DNA of 64,000 bases from Linum tenue (lineage: Eukaryota; Streptophyta; Magnoliopsida; Malpighiales; Linaceae): assembly GCA_946122785.1 (NCBI GenBank), contig CAMGYJ010000004.1, forward strand, positions 24,068,188 through 24,132,187. Reading direction: 5' to 3'. This document shows, piece by piece, positions 32,271-43,300 of the stretch; positions within the stretch are counted from its first letter, which is position 1, and every line of letters starts with the position of its first letter. The position numbers were made by a program, and so were the translations under genes. The notes under the pieces were generated by a model that was not told the origin of the DNA, did no database searches, and worked only from the letters and a program-made list of their open reading frames with translations.

Positions 32271-32872
32271 AATGGGCTCTCATACGTATAGGTTGAGCAA
32301 CCGGACTAGCTAGTGAGGGATCCCTGTGTTAGTCAAAAGATTTAAGTCAAGATTTGAGCTTTAAGAAGGAATAATAACTTTAACTCACGAAGAGTTTTAA
32401 GAGTTAAGATTTTTTTAAGAATGGAAGCACAAACGACTTCCACTTGTTAAACTTAAGTATTTAAAGAAGAATACTAAAGTGCTTTAGACTCTTAACGTAA
32501 GGGCGTAGACTGACCCCAACTCACTCACCAGATCGTAGATGACGAGATCACAATCATCCAGTCCGTGACCAGCAGGCTAGAGGAGCTACACCACCATCGC
32601 TGAGGGATGTCGAGCTAGGCGTCAGAGTAAGCGTAGGAGAACTCCTTAAACTATTAAGACTTTGTGGTTATGAGTTTAAGAATGGAGATTCGTTTCGTTT
32701 GTTTCTTCTAAGAGTACGATTTTAGTTTTGCCCACATGTTTAGGGCTTTGCTTTTAGATATTGAGATAGTTGAGATTGGATATTTTATTTAAAGTTATGC
32801 TATTTGAAATTTTTAAATATACATCAGGGTAGAAAGGTCTTTTTCCAAGTTTCAAAGTAGTGGGATGTTTCA
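32271..32872 (+). repeat. LTR fragment related to the gag solo LTR
   Basis: Shares CTCATACGTAT (32279), GGGCGTAGACTGACCCCAAC (32502) and the end GGGATGTTTCA with the reverse complement of 18785-19540 (GGTTGGGGTCAGTCTACGCC; TGTAACATCCC). Only the last 600 bases are present. Element B starts exactly at its left edge, so B probably inserted into or recombined with it. Confidence 0.7.
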
Positions 32873-33326
32873 CCTACAATTAGAACGAGTAGAGTATGTG
32901 TATGATTAATTAAGTGATGCATTTAGGAATTACAATGGACAGGTCAAGCTGTTATTTTGATACACATACTAATTAGGTATTTTGCCTTGGGCTTGGATCG
33001 GGTTAGCTCGACCCATATAAGTACGTAGTATGAAGAAAAAAATGTTTCGAACATTGTTTCGTGAAACAAACTATGACATGATACATTCGGTTGAATTACT
33101 CAAAGTTGAGTTTTGTACAACTCTATTATAGCTAAAATATTATGTAATTAAATTAAAATCCTAAATAACGAGTTTTAAGTAGACCGGGCAAGGTCGAGGA
33201 GAGTACCAATACCACGGTCTCACCTACAAGAAGAGTATTACCCGCTCCAAAACAAATCAAACAGATCAGGACAAATCATGCAAAAATTGTTATCTCTATG
33301 CATTTACAACTACTATTATTTGGTCA
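32873..33326. other. Unassigned stretch
   Basis: AT-rich, no ORF of note and no repeat that I recognise. Confidence 0.5.
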
Positions 33327-33356
33327 CTAGCTTTGTGCCCGGCCTTTGGCCGGGTC
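33327..33356 (-). mobile_element. Helitron-like 3' terminus 1
   Basis: The minus strand reads CCCGGCCAAAGGCCGGGC, then ACAAAG, then CTAG and the flanking T. A GC-rich hairpin a few bases before CTAG, inserted before T, is the Helitron 3' signature. The end at 59629-59660 is nearly identical. The element would extend to higher coordinates; a 5' end near 35510 (minus TCTAATCTAATC beside a TA run) is possible but not shown. Confidence 0.55.
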
Positions 33357-33519
33357 TGAGCTGGATTGTTTATGTGTTATTATTGCATGTTTTTTTACGT
33401 GTCTCTATATCACACAATTGTTTTGCATAATTATATAAAAGCAATGCTATGGGATCAGCATGAAGTAGAATTTTTATGTATTCATTTTAGCAGTTGGTAA
33501 GAAAAACCTTCACATCTTT

Positions 33520-33740
33520 TTTGTGCACACATGACACAACTGAAGGCTTTTGTTTTCATACATAAATATATAATATAATACTTAGAAAAGCCTTGCATCT
33601 TATTTATACACACAACTGAAGGCTTTTGTTGTAGTACATAAATATCTAGCATATATTGTAGGATAGATAAGTCTTAAAATCTTATTTGTAGACACAACTG
33701 TAGGCTTTTGTTTTTTAACCTAAAAGTATCTAAATAGTTT
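33520..33740 (+). repeat. Three imperfect 80-90-base repeats
   Basis: The text CACAACTGAAGGCTTTTGTT recurs at about 33535, 33611 and 33692 (as CACAACTGTAGGC), each preceded by CTTATTTATACACA-like sequence. It probably belongs to the Helitron-like element. Confidence 0.7.
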
Positions 33741-34366
33741 GTAGGTAGGGTAATTTGTAGATGCTGCATGTGTATGATGGTAGTGGTCCTGAGTGTTGGT
33801 TTACTCTCAAATCTCATTTTACCAAAGCTACGTTTTCTGTAGTACAAACATTCATTGACAACTAAATGAGGAATCACATTCCTATGAATTGAAGCAATAG
33901 AACCGGCAACCAAAGCTTTCCCTATCTATGGTGTTCCCGCGAAGCGCGAATTGATAAGCCGTGAAGATAGTAGTGACGGGGGCGGTATATAAATGAGAAG
34001 AAGAAAATATGGCGGATGGGCGGGCAGAGATTGGTGGACGGGTGAAATCCATTGGCAGAATTCCAGGGAAAGAACGGGAGGCGTAACGCATGCGAGGGTG
34101 GGACGGCGGCGAAATGGTGTGTCCGACGACAGGAAAAATGGCGTACAACGGTTGGTGAATGGAATGCTAAGAAGAATATGACGGCCGATTGATTTGCCGC
34201 GGAAGAAGATGGGTTGGTAGAAGTTCCTAGTGATGGCATGGGATCCCCCCGGGGATGATTGCGCTGGGATCGTGTGTGCGGAATACACCGACGGGAAATT
34301 GGGGAGGGTAGTCAGCGTATGTCTGGGACGGTGAGGAGGGGTTTCGCTAGAGTTGGGAACTAACGG
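33741..34366. other. Non-coding flank of the MULE
   Basis: Three overlapping minus-strand ORFs (33882-34288) lie here in different frames. None has a domain that I know, and they seem to be by-products of GC-rich DNA. A palindrome CCGCGAAGCGCGA lies at 33938. Confidence 0.35.
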
Positions 34367-34375
34367 AAAGGATTC

Positions 34376-35364
34376 TGAATCGCTAAATGTCGCCCTAAGA
34401 ATTGCTAAACATCGCCCTAACTTAAATCTAAAATTACTTATATACCCTTAAACAAAAACTCAAAATGGGCTTAACCAAACAAGCCCTTAGCAAAAAAAAA
34501 AAAATTCTCCTTCCTCCTCTCACCTGCTACCCTCACGGCCTCACCCGCCCTTTCAAAAAAAAAAAAAAAAAATTCTCCTTCCTCACCCGCGACCCTCCCC
34601 TCTGCAACCCAACCCGCCGCCGACCTCCCCTCCTTCCCTCTGCAACCCAACCCGCCGCCGACCTCCCCTCCTCCCCTCTGCAACCCAACCGCCGGCGACG
34701 ACCTCCCCTCCTCCCCTCTGCAACCCAGCCGGCGACGACCTCCCCTCTGCCACTGACCCGTCGCCGCCGGCCTCTTCGCGTTGCCGCCCGCGCCAGCCTC
34801 GCCGGACCTCGTCGAGTCGCCATCGTAGCCCGCCCGCCCGCCCCAGCCTCGCCGGAGAAGAAGGTAAACGCCGGGGAAAAAAAAAATTTGGCCTGACCGC
34901 AGTCAACGCGCGGTTGGACCGGCGGTCAACCGCGGTCAGCCGTCGGTTCAACCGCAGGTGATTTGCGGTCCAGCCATGGTCCAACCGCAGGTGATTTGCG
35001 GTCCACCCATGGTACAACCGCAGGTGATTTGCGGTCCAGCCATGGTCCAACCGCAGGTCACTTGCGGTTGAACCACGGTCGAACCGCAAGTGACCCGCGG
35101 TTCCCATTTTCTGTGTTTTTTTTTTTTTTTCAGTTTATGTTTTTACCTCTTCGGAGTCGCTACTCATGATTCAGACGTCCTACCGACGATATCGGCTTCA
35201 AAATGACGATGAGAGATTTTTCTCTTCTTAGATAGTGTTTTTTTAGTCCAAGTGATGTTTGTTTGAGGAAGGGAAGGTAAAGAAGCTAAGGAGGTTAAAA
35301 GTGTAACTTTGATTCTTTTTAGGGCGACCTTTAGCAATTTTAAGGGCGACCTTTAGCAACTCCC
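34376..35364. mobile_element. Mutator-like non-autonomous element
   Basis: A 989-bp element with 9-bp direct repeats AAAGGATTC at 34367-34375 and 35365-35373. The ends are inverted copies of about 45 bases: GCTAAATGTCGCCCTAAG and GCTAAACATCGCCCTAA on the left, and the same doubled GCTAAAGGTCGCCCT on the right. The body is GC-rich with ACCCGCCGCCGACCTCCCCT repeats (34600-34740) and GGTGATTTGCGGTCCAGCC repeats (34960-35080). Long ORFs over it are low-complexity. No captured gene is recognised. Confidence 0.85.
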
Positions 35365-35457
35365 AAAGGATTCAATGGGGATAGGGAGTGTCTGTGATGA
35401 CGTGGAAGCGTGGTGGGACGCAAAATTTGAATCCCTGCACTGTATAATGGAAAAACG

Positions 35458-35493
<36 letters not shown>
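35458..35493. repeat. TA microsatellite
   Basis: A run of about 17 TA units, after which comes GTTTGTTTAGATTAGATTAG. Confidence 0.95.
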
Positions 35494-35497
<4 letters not shown>

Positions 35498-36267
35498 TGT
35501 TTAGATTAGATTAGATATAGTCTATGTTTGAAATGAAAAGTGAAAAATCAATATCAAAGGGATTATCCGTACCGTAAATGAAAGACTCAAACACCACAAA
35601 ATCAACAGATGATCTAAATGGGGAAAATCAAGATCACCTGCCCAAAGCTAGTATCATATACTAGAAAAAACCCTACAATCTCCTCACGGTTGCCACCCAC
35701 CCATTTTCTTTGTAAGTTGGAACAGAATGTTTTCAGACGATTATTCCAACAAAACATTGACGATTGGTTCTCTGGTCAGACTTCTTCAGTATCGCTATAT
35801 GGTACGGTACCCGTGGAAGAATAGAAACGATGTGGTGTTTTCCGTTTTGATGGATCAGTTGAGTTGGACTCCAATGGAAACCCTGACATGGTAACGGCTG
35901 GAGCCCTTAATCGGTGTGTCCACTTTCATGCCAAAGACCATTCTTATCCATCTCCACCTGCAACATTGTGCAAGAAATGGGTGCTTCGATGGCCCAGACC
36001 GCGTCGGTCACATCTGATATCACCAAGAGCACGGTCGATTGCAAGGGAATTGGACTGTTTCTTGCACTGCAGTTTTGGACTCTGAGAATTTCGACACCAG
36101 ATTTGTAATTCACTCTAATGGGTTGCTCTTCCCTCCTTTCTTGTTCCATCCCCCTACCTGTCTTTTCTTCTGCTTTCGCGGAATGAAAAGGAACCCTTTT
36201 TGTATAAACACTTTCCCTTGAATTGTGCTCACCTTTCACCAAATAATATTTTTACTTAAAAAACAAA
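35494..36267. other. Unassigned, possible gene remnant
   Basis: Short ORFs on both strands (35618-35824 plus, 36242-35907 minus, 35914-36108 plus). The plus text FRFDGSVELDSNGNPDMVTA near 35840-35900 looks protein-like, but I do not recognise it and it is cut by stops. Confidence 0.3.
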
Positions 36268-36275
36268 GACCCGAC

Positions 36276-36928
36276 TAGAGATGGCAATGGGGCGGGTTTT
36301 GTCAAACCCAGACCCAAACTCATGGGTTTATCCGCCAAAAAAACCCGGGGTAAAACCAATTGGGTTTGAAAAACTCAAACCCAACCCACTGGGTATCGGG
36401 TTCATGGGTACCCGTGGGTTTTTGTGTTACAAATTTACAATAACAAATTTCTTTCAAAATAAAAGTTTAACATCAATTTTCTCATACAAAGAACACCAAT
36501 CTAGAACATACAAGCAAACAGCAAATGATCAATATAAATTGTTCAAAATTAAAGATAAACATCTATAAACAACAAGATTAACTGAAATATTCTTCCTCGT
36601 CAAATAAGTTTCTTCACTCTCCACTCCATAATATCAACTTCATTCTAAACAATTAGAAAGGACAAATTATATGTCTCCACAAACATAAATAATATTAGTT
36701 GTTTAAAGAAAATATATTATTTAGAATATTAAATCTACCGAAAAAGTAATTATACGTGTGGGCGGGTACCCATTAAGCGGGTTTACCTAAATCCAAACCC
36801 AACCCGGTGAATAGAATATCGGATTTAAACCCGAACTCGACACAAAACCCGTCAACACAAATTTTATCCGTGTTGACCGAGTTGGATCAGATGGGTACCC
36901 GTGGGTTCGAGTTTTGTTGCCATCCCAA
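36276..36928. mobile_element. hAT-type MITE rich in GGGTACCC
   Basis: Ends TAGAGATGGCAA and, inverted, TTGGGATGGCAA, with 8-bp direct repeats GACCCGAC (36268-36275, 36929-36936). The 653-bp body has many AACCCG, GGGTACCCGTGGG and CCAACCCG words at both ends and an AT-rich centre. No coding capacity. Confidence 0.8.
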
Positions 36929-36936
36929 GACCCGAC

Positions 36937-37342
36937 AGATAAATTATGATGAATACAAAGTAACCCATGATTTCATCGTGCACCACCTAATCGACAATCA
37001 TTTCGCTCGGAGCTCGCCTACGTTTTCTTCTCAGTGCCTTCTGTCTAAATCAAATTTCAAGGGGTACATTATATAAGATAACAATGAAAAATGTCAGAAA
37101 ATCCAAATTTAATTCAATTCTGGTTTCTCTTTAAACCAAGGGGAATTGTTTCAAATATTAGAATACAAGACACAAGTCTCCGTTCCATACTTCCACTCTG
37201 TACAACGAAACTATGTACAAAGACCACACATCAAGTCTTCTTCCTTCTTCTCCTCCTGTACATAAATGGCGCAACCTAGAGAAGCCTGCTATACAATACC
37301 ACACTATATACACAAATATTGCTCCACTATAAACCGATTTCA
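36937..37342 (-). other. TOR 3' untranslated region and flank
   Basis: No ORF of note. It directly follows the TOR stop codon on the minus strand and probably holds the 3' UTR; AT-rich stretches at 37070-37110 could hold the poly(A) site. I cannot fix the end. Confidence 0.5.
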
Positions 37343-40300
37343 TTACCAGAAAGGACACCACCTGAGAGAACAAAATACATTGAACTATTAGTCAGATCCT
37401 GAAGCTCAAGAGGGGGCTTAGTAATTAATGGGAGCAAACACACATACCCAACATAATTCTGGCACAGATTCTCATGGGACATAGCTTGCAGAATCAGCTT
37501 CTGGACCTGCAATTTGACAGACAACCCGTGATCTACTTCACGGGCATCTCCTGCGAGCAAGGAGCTGTGGTCAACTACTGGATGTTGCATGGTGCTGGTA
37601 GACGTTGAGGATGAGGATGAAAAATCACGTCCAGTGAGTTTGTTGCTCATCCGAGCCATTACGATGACAGCCCGCTCATTCAGAACCTCATTTGCATCAC
37701 CCAGCTGATTAACAGCCTGCAAAGCAAAAAAAAAAATACCCCATTTGACAGAAGAGAAAATGAGTGGTATAGTGACTAAGGAGCAGCAGTTCTTATTGCA
37801 ACTGCTTCAACTGATTAATGATTATTCCAACAGAACTCGTATCTTCTCATGCGGTCAGGAAGATTAAAATTCTACTAGGATAACATGAATACAATTAATT
37901 ACTGGTATAACTAATTATCCCTGATCATTTAAATTAAATGGAAACTAATTACCTGAAGGAGCTCCTTTTCACGGGCCCCACGTTGTGGCTGAGGAAGCTG
38001 CTCTCTGTTTGGAGCAGATTCCTCGCTGTTTACGCCAGCAGTAGGTACATGAGTATTTGCAGGAGTGGACATTTGAGGAACTTCATTGAAGTTGAAAAGA
38101 CGCCAATTGATGAGAGGATCATGGACAAAGGCCTGAAGAACATGTGAAAACCAGTAACTAACCAGAGATTCCTACCCTCACCCACCAAAGAAAACATAAA
38201 ATTTTCTCCATCGTCAAAACTGATATGGCCGCATCACATCTGTAGCCCATTAAAATGAAATTATTTATATGGGGAAACCAGGCTACGCAGGAGTTGCACC
38301 GCCAACACGGAATATGGATGTTGCTTTCTATGTCTTCACTAGCATTATCACTGACTCATTATGTAACCATACTCTTGTTGATATTATGAGAGAACCTAGT
38401 TTTCAGTATGTAGTAGATCATTTATGGTATTAGACTAAACCATCTCAAAGCTATTGACTTTCATGAAAGAGAAGGAAATTCTGATACCTCCATCATGGCC
38501 ATCACACTATCCTTATTAGTTCGAAGAACTTGCATCACATTTTCACAAGTGTTGCGGAAAGTCCCCTCTATGCCACTGACCTCCATGGCTTTCACTAGCA
38601 TTCTAGTCAAGCGGAAAGGTACCTGCAAAAACCAGACATATGATTCACCGATTAGGCAAAACCAACAGAAACAAAATAGACGTACAGCAGCATAATACTC
38701 ATGATGCGAACCTTCTCAGGGAATTTCTCCCGATTCATTGAAGCTTCGAAGCAATCACCGAAGTCAATGTGCAAAATTTTCCCACTGCAAAAAGATTCAC
38801 ATGTGAGGAACTGTCAAGTCCAGAGACAGACATACTAAGCAAACCTTCAATTGCTATATACCTGTAGCGGTGCAACATAAGGTTACTTGGATGTCGATCG
38901 CCCAGGCCTAGAAGGTAACCCACCTGCAACAGAGACAGTATATTGCATCATAGAAATTTTATTTTTCTCAACAAATGACCCTGAGGAGTATGTTACTCTC
39001 TCATGCCATTTCATAATGCAGAGTTCAAAACACTGACTTATTGCTTATCCTAGGGCGGTGAGGGTGGGCCCAAGATGTTTATCTACAAGAATCTAGTATA
39101 TTTTACACAATGTTTGCTAATGGTAAAGTTGTACATAAACAGATCGTTTGTATGGATGACCTATCCCTCGGTGCATGTTTTTGTTAGATGGTAAACTGAA
39201 CTCAAGTACTTAAAAGGTATTGTCTCAATAGGAGAGCTTAGCAATTCAGCAGGTCATGTACTAGACTAGTAAGTGCGGTTAGGTGAGAATAGGAATGGAA
39301 AGGGAATTGACCAACCCTGGCTTTGTAGCTGAACAACAAACATAGAAGGACAATAACAAACAGAGGGACAGAAGCACATCAAACATGTCCACTTTTAGTT
39401 GTCTAATGCATTTTACCAACTTTAAGTGTTTCAAATCGCCACAACAACACCAGCAATGAGTCTTCAAAAATTAAATCCAAGGCATTCCATGCACATCATA
39501 AAGCCAGAAAGAGCAAAGAACTAAAAAGAAGTCTCCTTATCAGTTCCAGGAATAGCAATGCAAAATGCACTATACAATCTGATGTGGTACAGTTAACCCA
39601 CTTACCATGCTCATAACTGCCAAACTTCTAGTATAATTTGTCCTCCTTTCCAACCATACCTCAGAAGTGCGGCTTTTTAGCCATAGGACCTAGAAAAGTG
39701 CATTGTTGGACAGTAGACATTCTAAAGGATAATCATGAAATGAAGCAGAAAATTAAGTTTAGAGTAGGTACCCTAGCCAGATCATTTCCTTCTGTGTTTT
39801 GAAGAGCATACTCGAAAACTTCAACCTTGGCTATTAGCGGTAAATGGTCATAGTCTGGAGCAAAACTGAGCATGTACTTGTGCTCTTGATTCAGGGTGAT
39901 CTGAGATAATCACAAGTACAGGAGTGAATAAGGTACAACAGAAAACGATACAAAGCTCATCAAACTGGGGCTACCTTTCTGGCATCTCTGTATTCTCTAA
40001 TGAGCTGGTGTAGAGTGTCACAATGAGGAACCCAACCAATTAATCCACTGTTTGGAGACAATGGAATGACTGAATATCGTTGAATCGACAAATCTTTCTC
40101 CGAAGTCCTCCTTGAATTCTCCAGCAGCGTATTGACTAGACCAAAGAGCTGAAATAAATGTAAAAGGTAAACATTCGCTTTGTTACATGGGCTGCAACTT
40201 TTAAGTAAATAGAAGAGTTGACATTGTTTGTAATTTAAGGAAATATGGGTTGTTCTAACTGTAGCGTAAAAATTAAAGGGCTTAAAAATAAAAGTGCGAA

Positions 40301-43300
40301 AAAGCTATATCACACATTATGATGGTGATTAGATTTACTTGGAAAAAGGAAAACTGAGAGAACTTGACTACAACTTATACATGGGAGGACTCGTCAATGT
40401 TTTAAAGACCCCACCACCCTAATAGCAATTAGCAGCAACTTATACCTGCATCACACGCTCATCCTGGCGGAGATCTTCATGTCCCTTCAGCAAGAAGGCA
40501 TAATCTTTACCATCACTACCATGAATTGTCAACTTCCGAGGACGCTGTTTGGATTGAATTATAGCTAGCTGAGGTGCAAATGATGCGATGGTAACTACCG
40601 GTGAATCTGAAAGACATTAAGTGAGAAAATTCATCATCTGTAGTAGTATTTATGCACACAAAAATTTGAAGACTTTACCAGCTTGATAAGTCCCAGGAAC
40701 AGCAAGCTCCAAGTCACGACACTCCAACAAATCTGGCGAAGCGGACTGTTTACGCATAATCAAAGAGTTAGTCCCAAATTTAATACCGCCTTGCTAGAGA
40801 GAGAAAAAAAAAAGGAAAAAAAAGTATCCTTGCCTTCAGGTCCAGGGTAGTCATTGCCTGAATCTGCCTATCTACCCGTTTGAATACGTGATAATACAAA
40901 TCCCATGCCTGGCAAAAATTATAGCTTGTCACTTCAACAATAATGTACTATAGGATATAGAGCATTATGAATGTGCTCATACATAATAAGTGTCTGTGTC
41001 ACCCAAGGCAGCCAGCTGAGAAAAGCAACCTTTTTAGTGTTGTGGTTCAAGGCTTAAACACTATGCAACCACTATCTACTAATTTTTACATGATTTTTAC
41101 CAAAGCCCAAACTACACATCAGAACAATGTATATTACTAGCAATGTCCAGTTATATAAGGAAGAGGGTCAAGGCTTCAAATTGCAAAATTGTTCTCAAAG
41201 CTAAGAGTAAAAGAGAGTTGAGAGTGTAAAGCAGTTGTTTACCTGAGTAAGTTCAGCCTCTTTAAGAGTCCTCTTGTACTTCATGCAGCACTCCCAAGCC
41301 TCCAACAATTCATGGCGGTATGCCTACAGCGGAATAAAGAAACAAGTTTATTCAGACAGCCTAATCAGGTCAATAGTTTTCTAAGTTAACATAGGTTTAC
41401 AGAACGTTCCTTCATTTCCTCTTTATTACATTCATAACATCTTTAAACAGATTTCATTTCAGGATAAGCTTATATGCCCACAACGTTAACTACTCAGGAT
41501 ACGCTTGTACTGGTTAATCAGCAAACACTCAAGCATAAGACTAATATTAAAGCAAGACAGCAAACAACTTTATGCAAATAGAAAAGACGTATAAAAAAAT
41601 AGAGAAAAGGAGTATCAATTCGATTCATGGAATGTTGCATCAGACCTCAATGAAGGCTCGCTCCTTTATCGTTGTCTTCTCCCTCATAACTCCTTCTTCA
41701 AGCATTTCATGCAAGGGCTCTAAGACCTTTAGCATTCCCTCTATGTTATGCTCCCCAAAGAACAATCGGCTGGCTTCTTCCAAACCCTCATGCCACATTT
41801 CTTGCCAAAGAATCGCGACCCTGATTAATTCCTTTGATACAAGTTGTGCCTACACAACCAGTTTAGTTCAGCATTCAGATATTTACAAAGAAACAAAAAA
41901 GATCATCAGATTTTGGTAAATGTATAAACCTGATCAACAAGTAGGCCACTATGTTGACGGACTTTGTCCACCACTTCTTGAGCTGCTGCTCTACGTAAAT
42001 TACTTATAGATTTACAAGCCACGAGAAGAGGATACATAAGAGCCTGCAGCAAACCGTATAAGTACAAACAAGTTGGCACAGAGCACAGCCATGAATCAGA
42101 ACACTATGAGCAAACATCAATACATCAACCATCTTGACAAAATGAGTATGTCCACAACAAGCTTCCAGCCATAGCTGTCTTACAAAACTTGACACTGTCA
42201 GAATCATCTATTTCAAAGATAACAAGTACTAGTTTCAAGAAAAGAACTATTTAACATTAAGGAGAACGTCCAGGCAGCTACGAATAAGCTAAACCTAACA
42301 TAAAAATGGAAAGAAGATTCTATCACTCCCACAAAATTCTTACAAAACATGGAGCGAGCTATATTAATGTAGAAAAATATTGTGTATTTAGATATCATAG
42401 GCAAGAAAAACACATTTAGAAAGATTATAACTCCGTTGAACCAAACTAATCACCAAAATAGATAAAACTTGCCTGGGGATGAGACTGCCCAATTCGCACT
42501 AGAAGTGATTGTATGAGTTCTCTAACAGCATGATTGTTTGAGTGTATCCTGGCAATTATCTGAGGCAAAACAACTAGCCATGTATTGATATTAACATAGG
42601 CAAATCCTTTCTCCAGTGCCATCTGAACTTCTGCAGTAGCTCCATGATTGAACCAGAGGGTAAGAAGCCGTAGTATATCCTGAAGCAAAGGTAAAAACAA
42701 TAAGAAGAGGAGAAAGTTGCGTATGCACAACCAATATTTATGTAAAAGCATCGGACAGATGGAAGATCAACTACGGCTCAGAAAAACAGGATTTCCTTCT
42801 AAATATATCAGTTTTAAATCTGAAACCTGCAGGGTTTCTAGTATTACCATGAAACAAGAGAGTAACAAACGCAGCAGTCTTGGTGTCTTTGGTTGGATTT
42901 TAGCAGTAACATGCTTACTACCTTTGACATAAATGTAGAGCATTAAACATAGCATTACCTGCAAGCTATCATCAACTCCTTTCGCATTTGCTGCACAAGC
43001 TATTGAATAGAAATATCCATTCACTGCTGCAACGACAAATTGCGAGGCCACATCAGGAAATCCTTTCAATGTATAATGTGACATCACTGCCGTATTGAAC
43101 AAGGCCCACGTGTGCCATGCTTTTCCCCATTTTGTAGCATACTGAGTGGCATTCCTAAATGCATCAAGGATTTCTACATAGACAAAGCAAGAAGTATCAG
43201 TAAGCAAGATGAAAGCTCATCAAAATCCATTTGACAATCAACAGAAAAGATGCAGCAAACAACCTTGTACAGATTCATCATCCAGTCCAGGAGAAAGTGC

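Noticed and set aside
33938..33952. CCGCGAAGCGCGA palindrome as another Helitron end
   Set aside because: The bases after the hairpin do not give a CTRR terminus at the right distance.
34465..35107. Proline/arginine-rich ORFs on both strands
   Set aside because: Low-complexity GC-rich repeats inside a Mutator-like element; open in several frames at once.
37327..37722. 131-codon ORF as a separate small gene
   Set aside because: It is TOR exon 56 read into the flanking introns.
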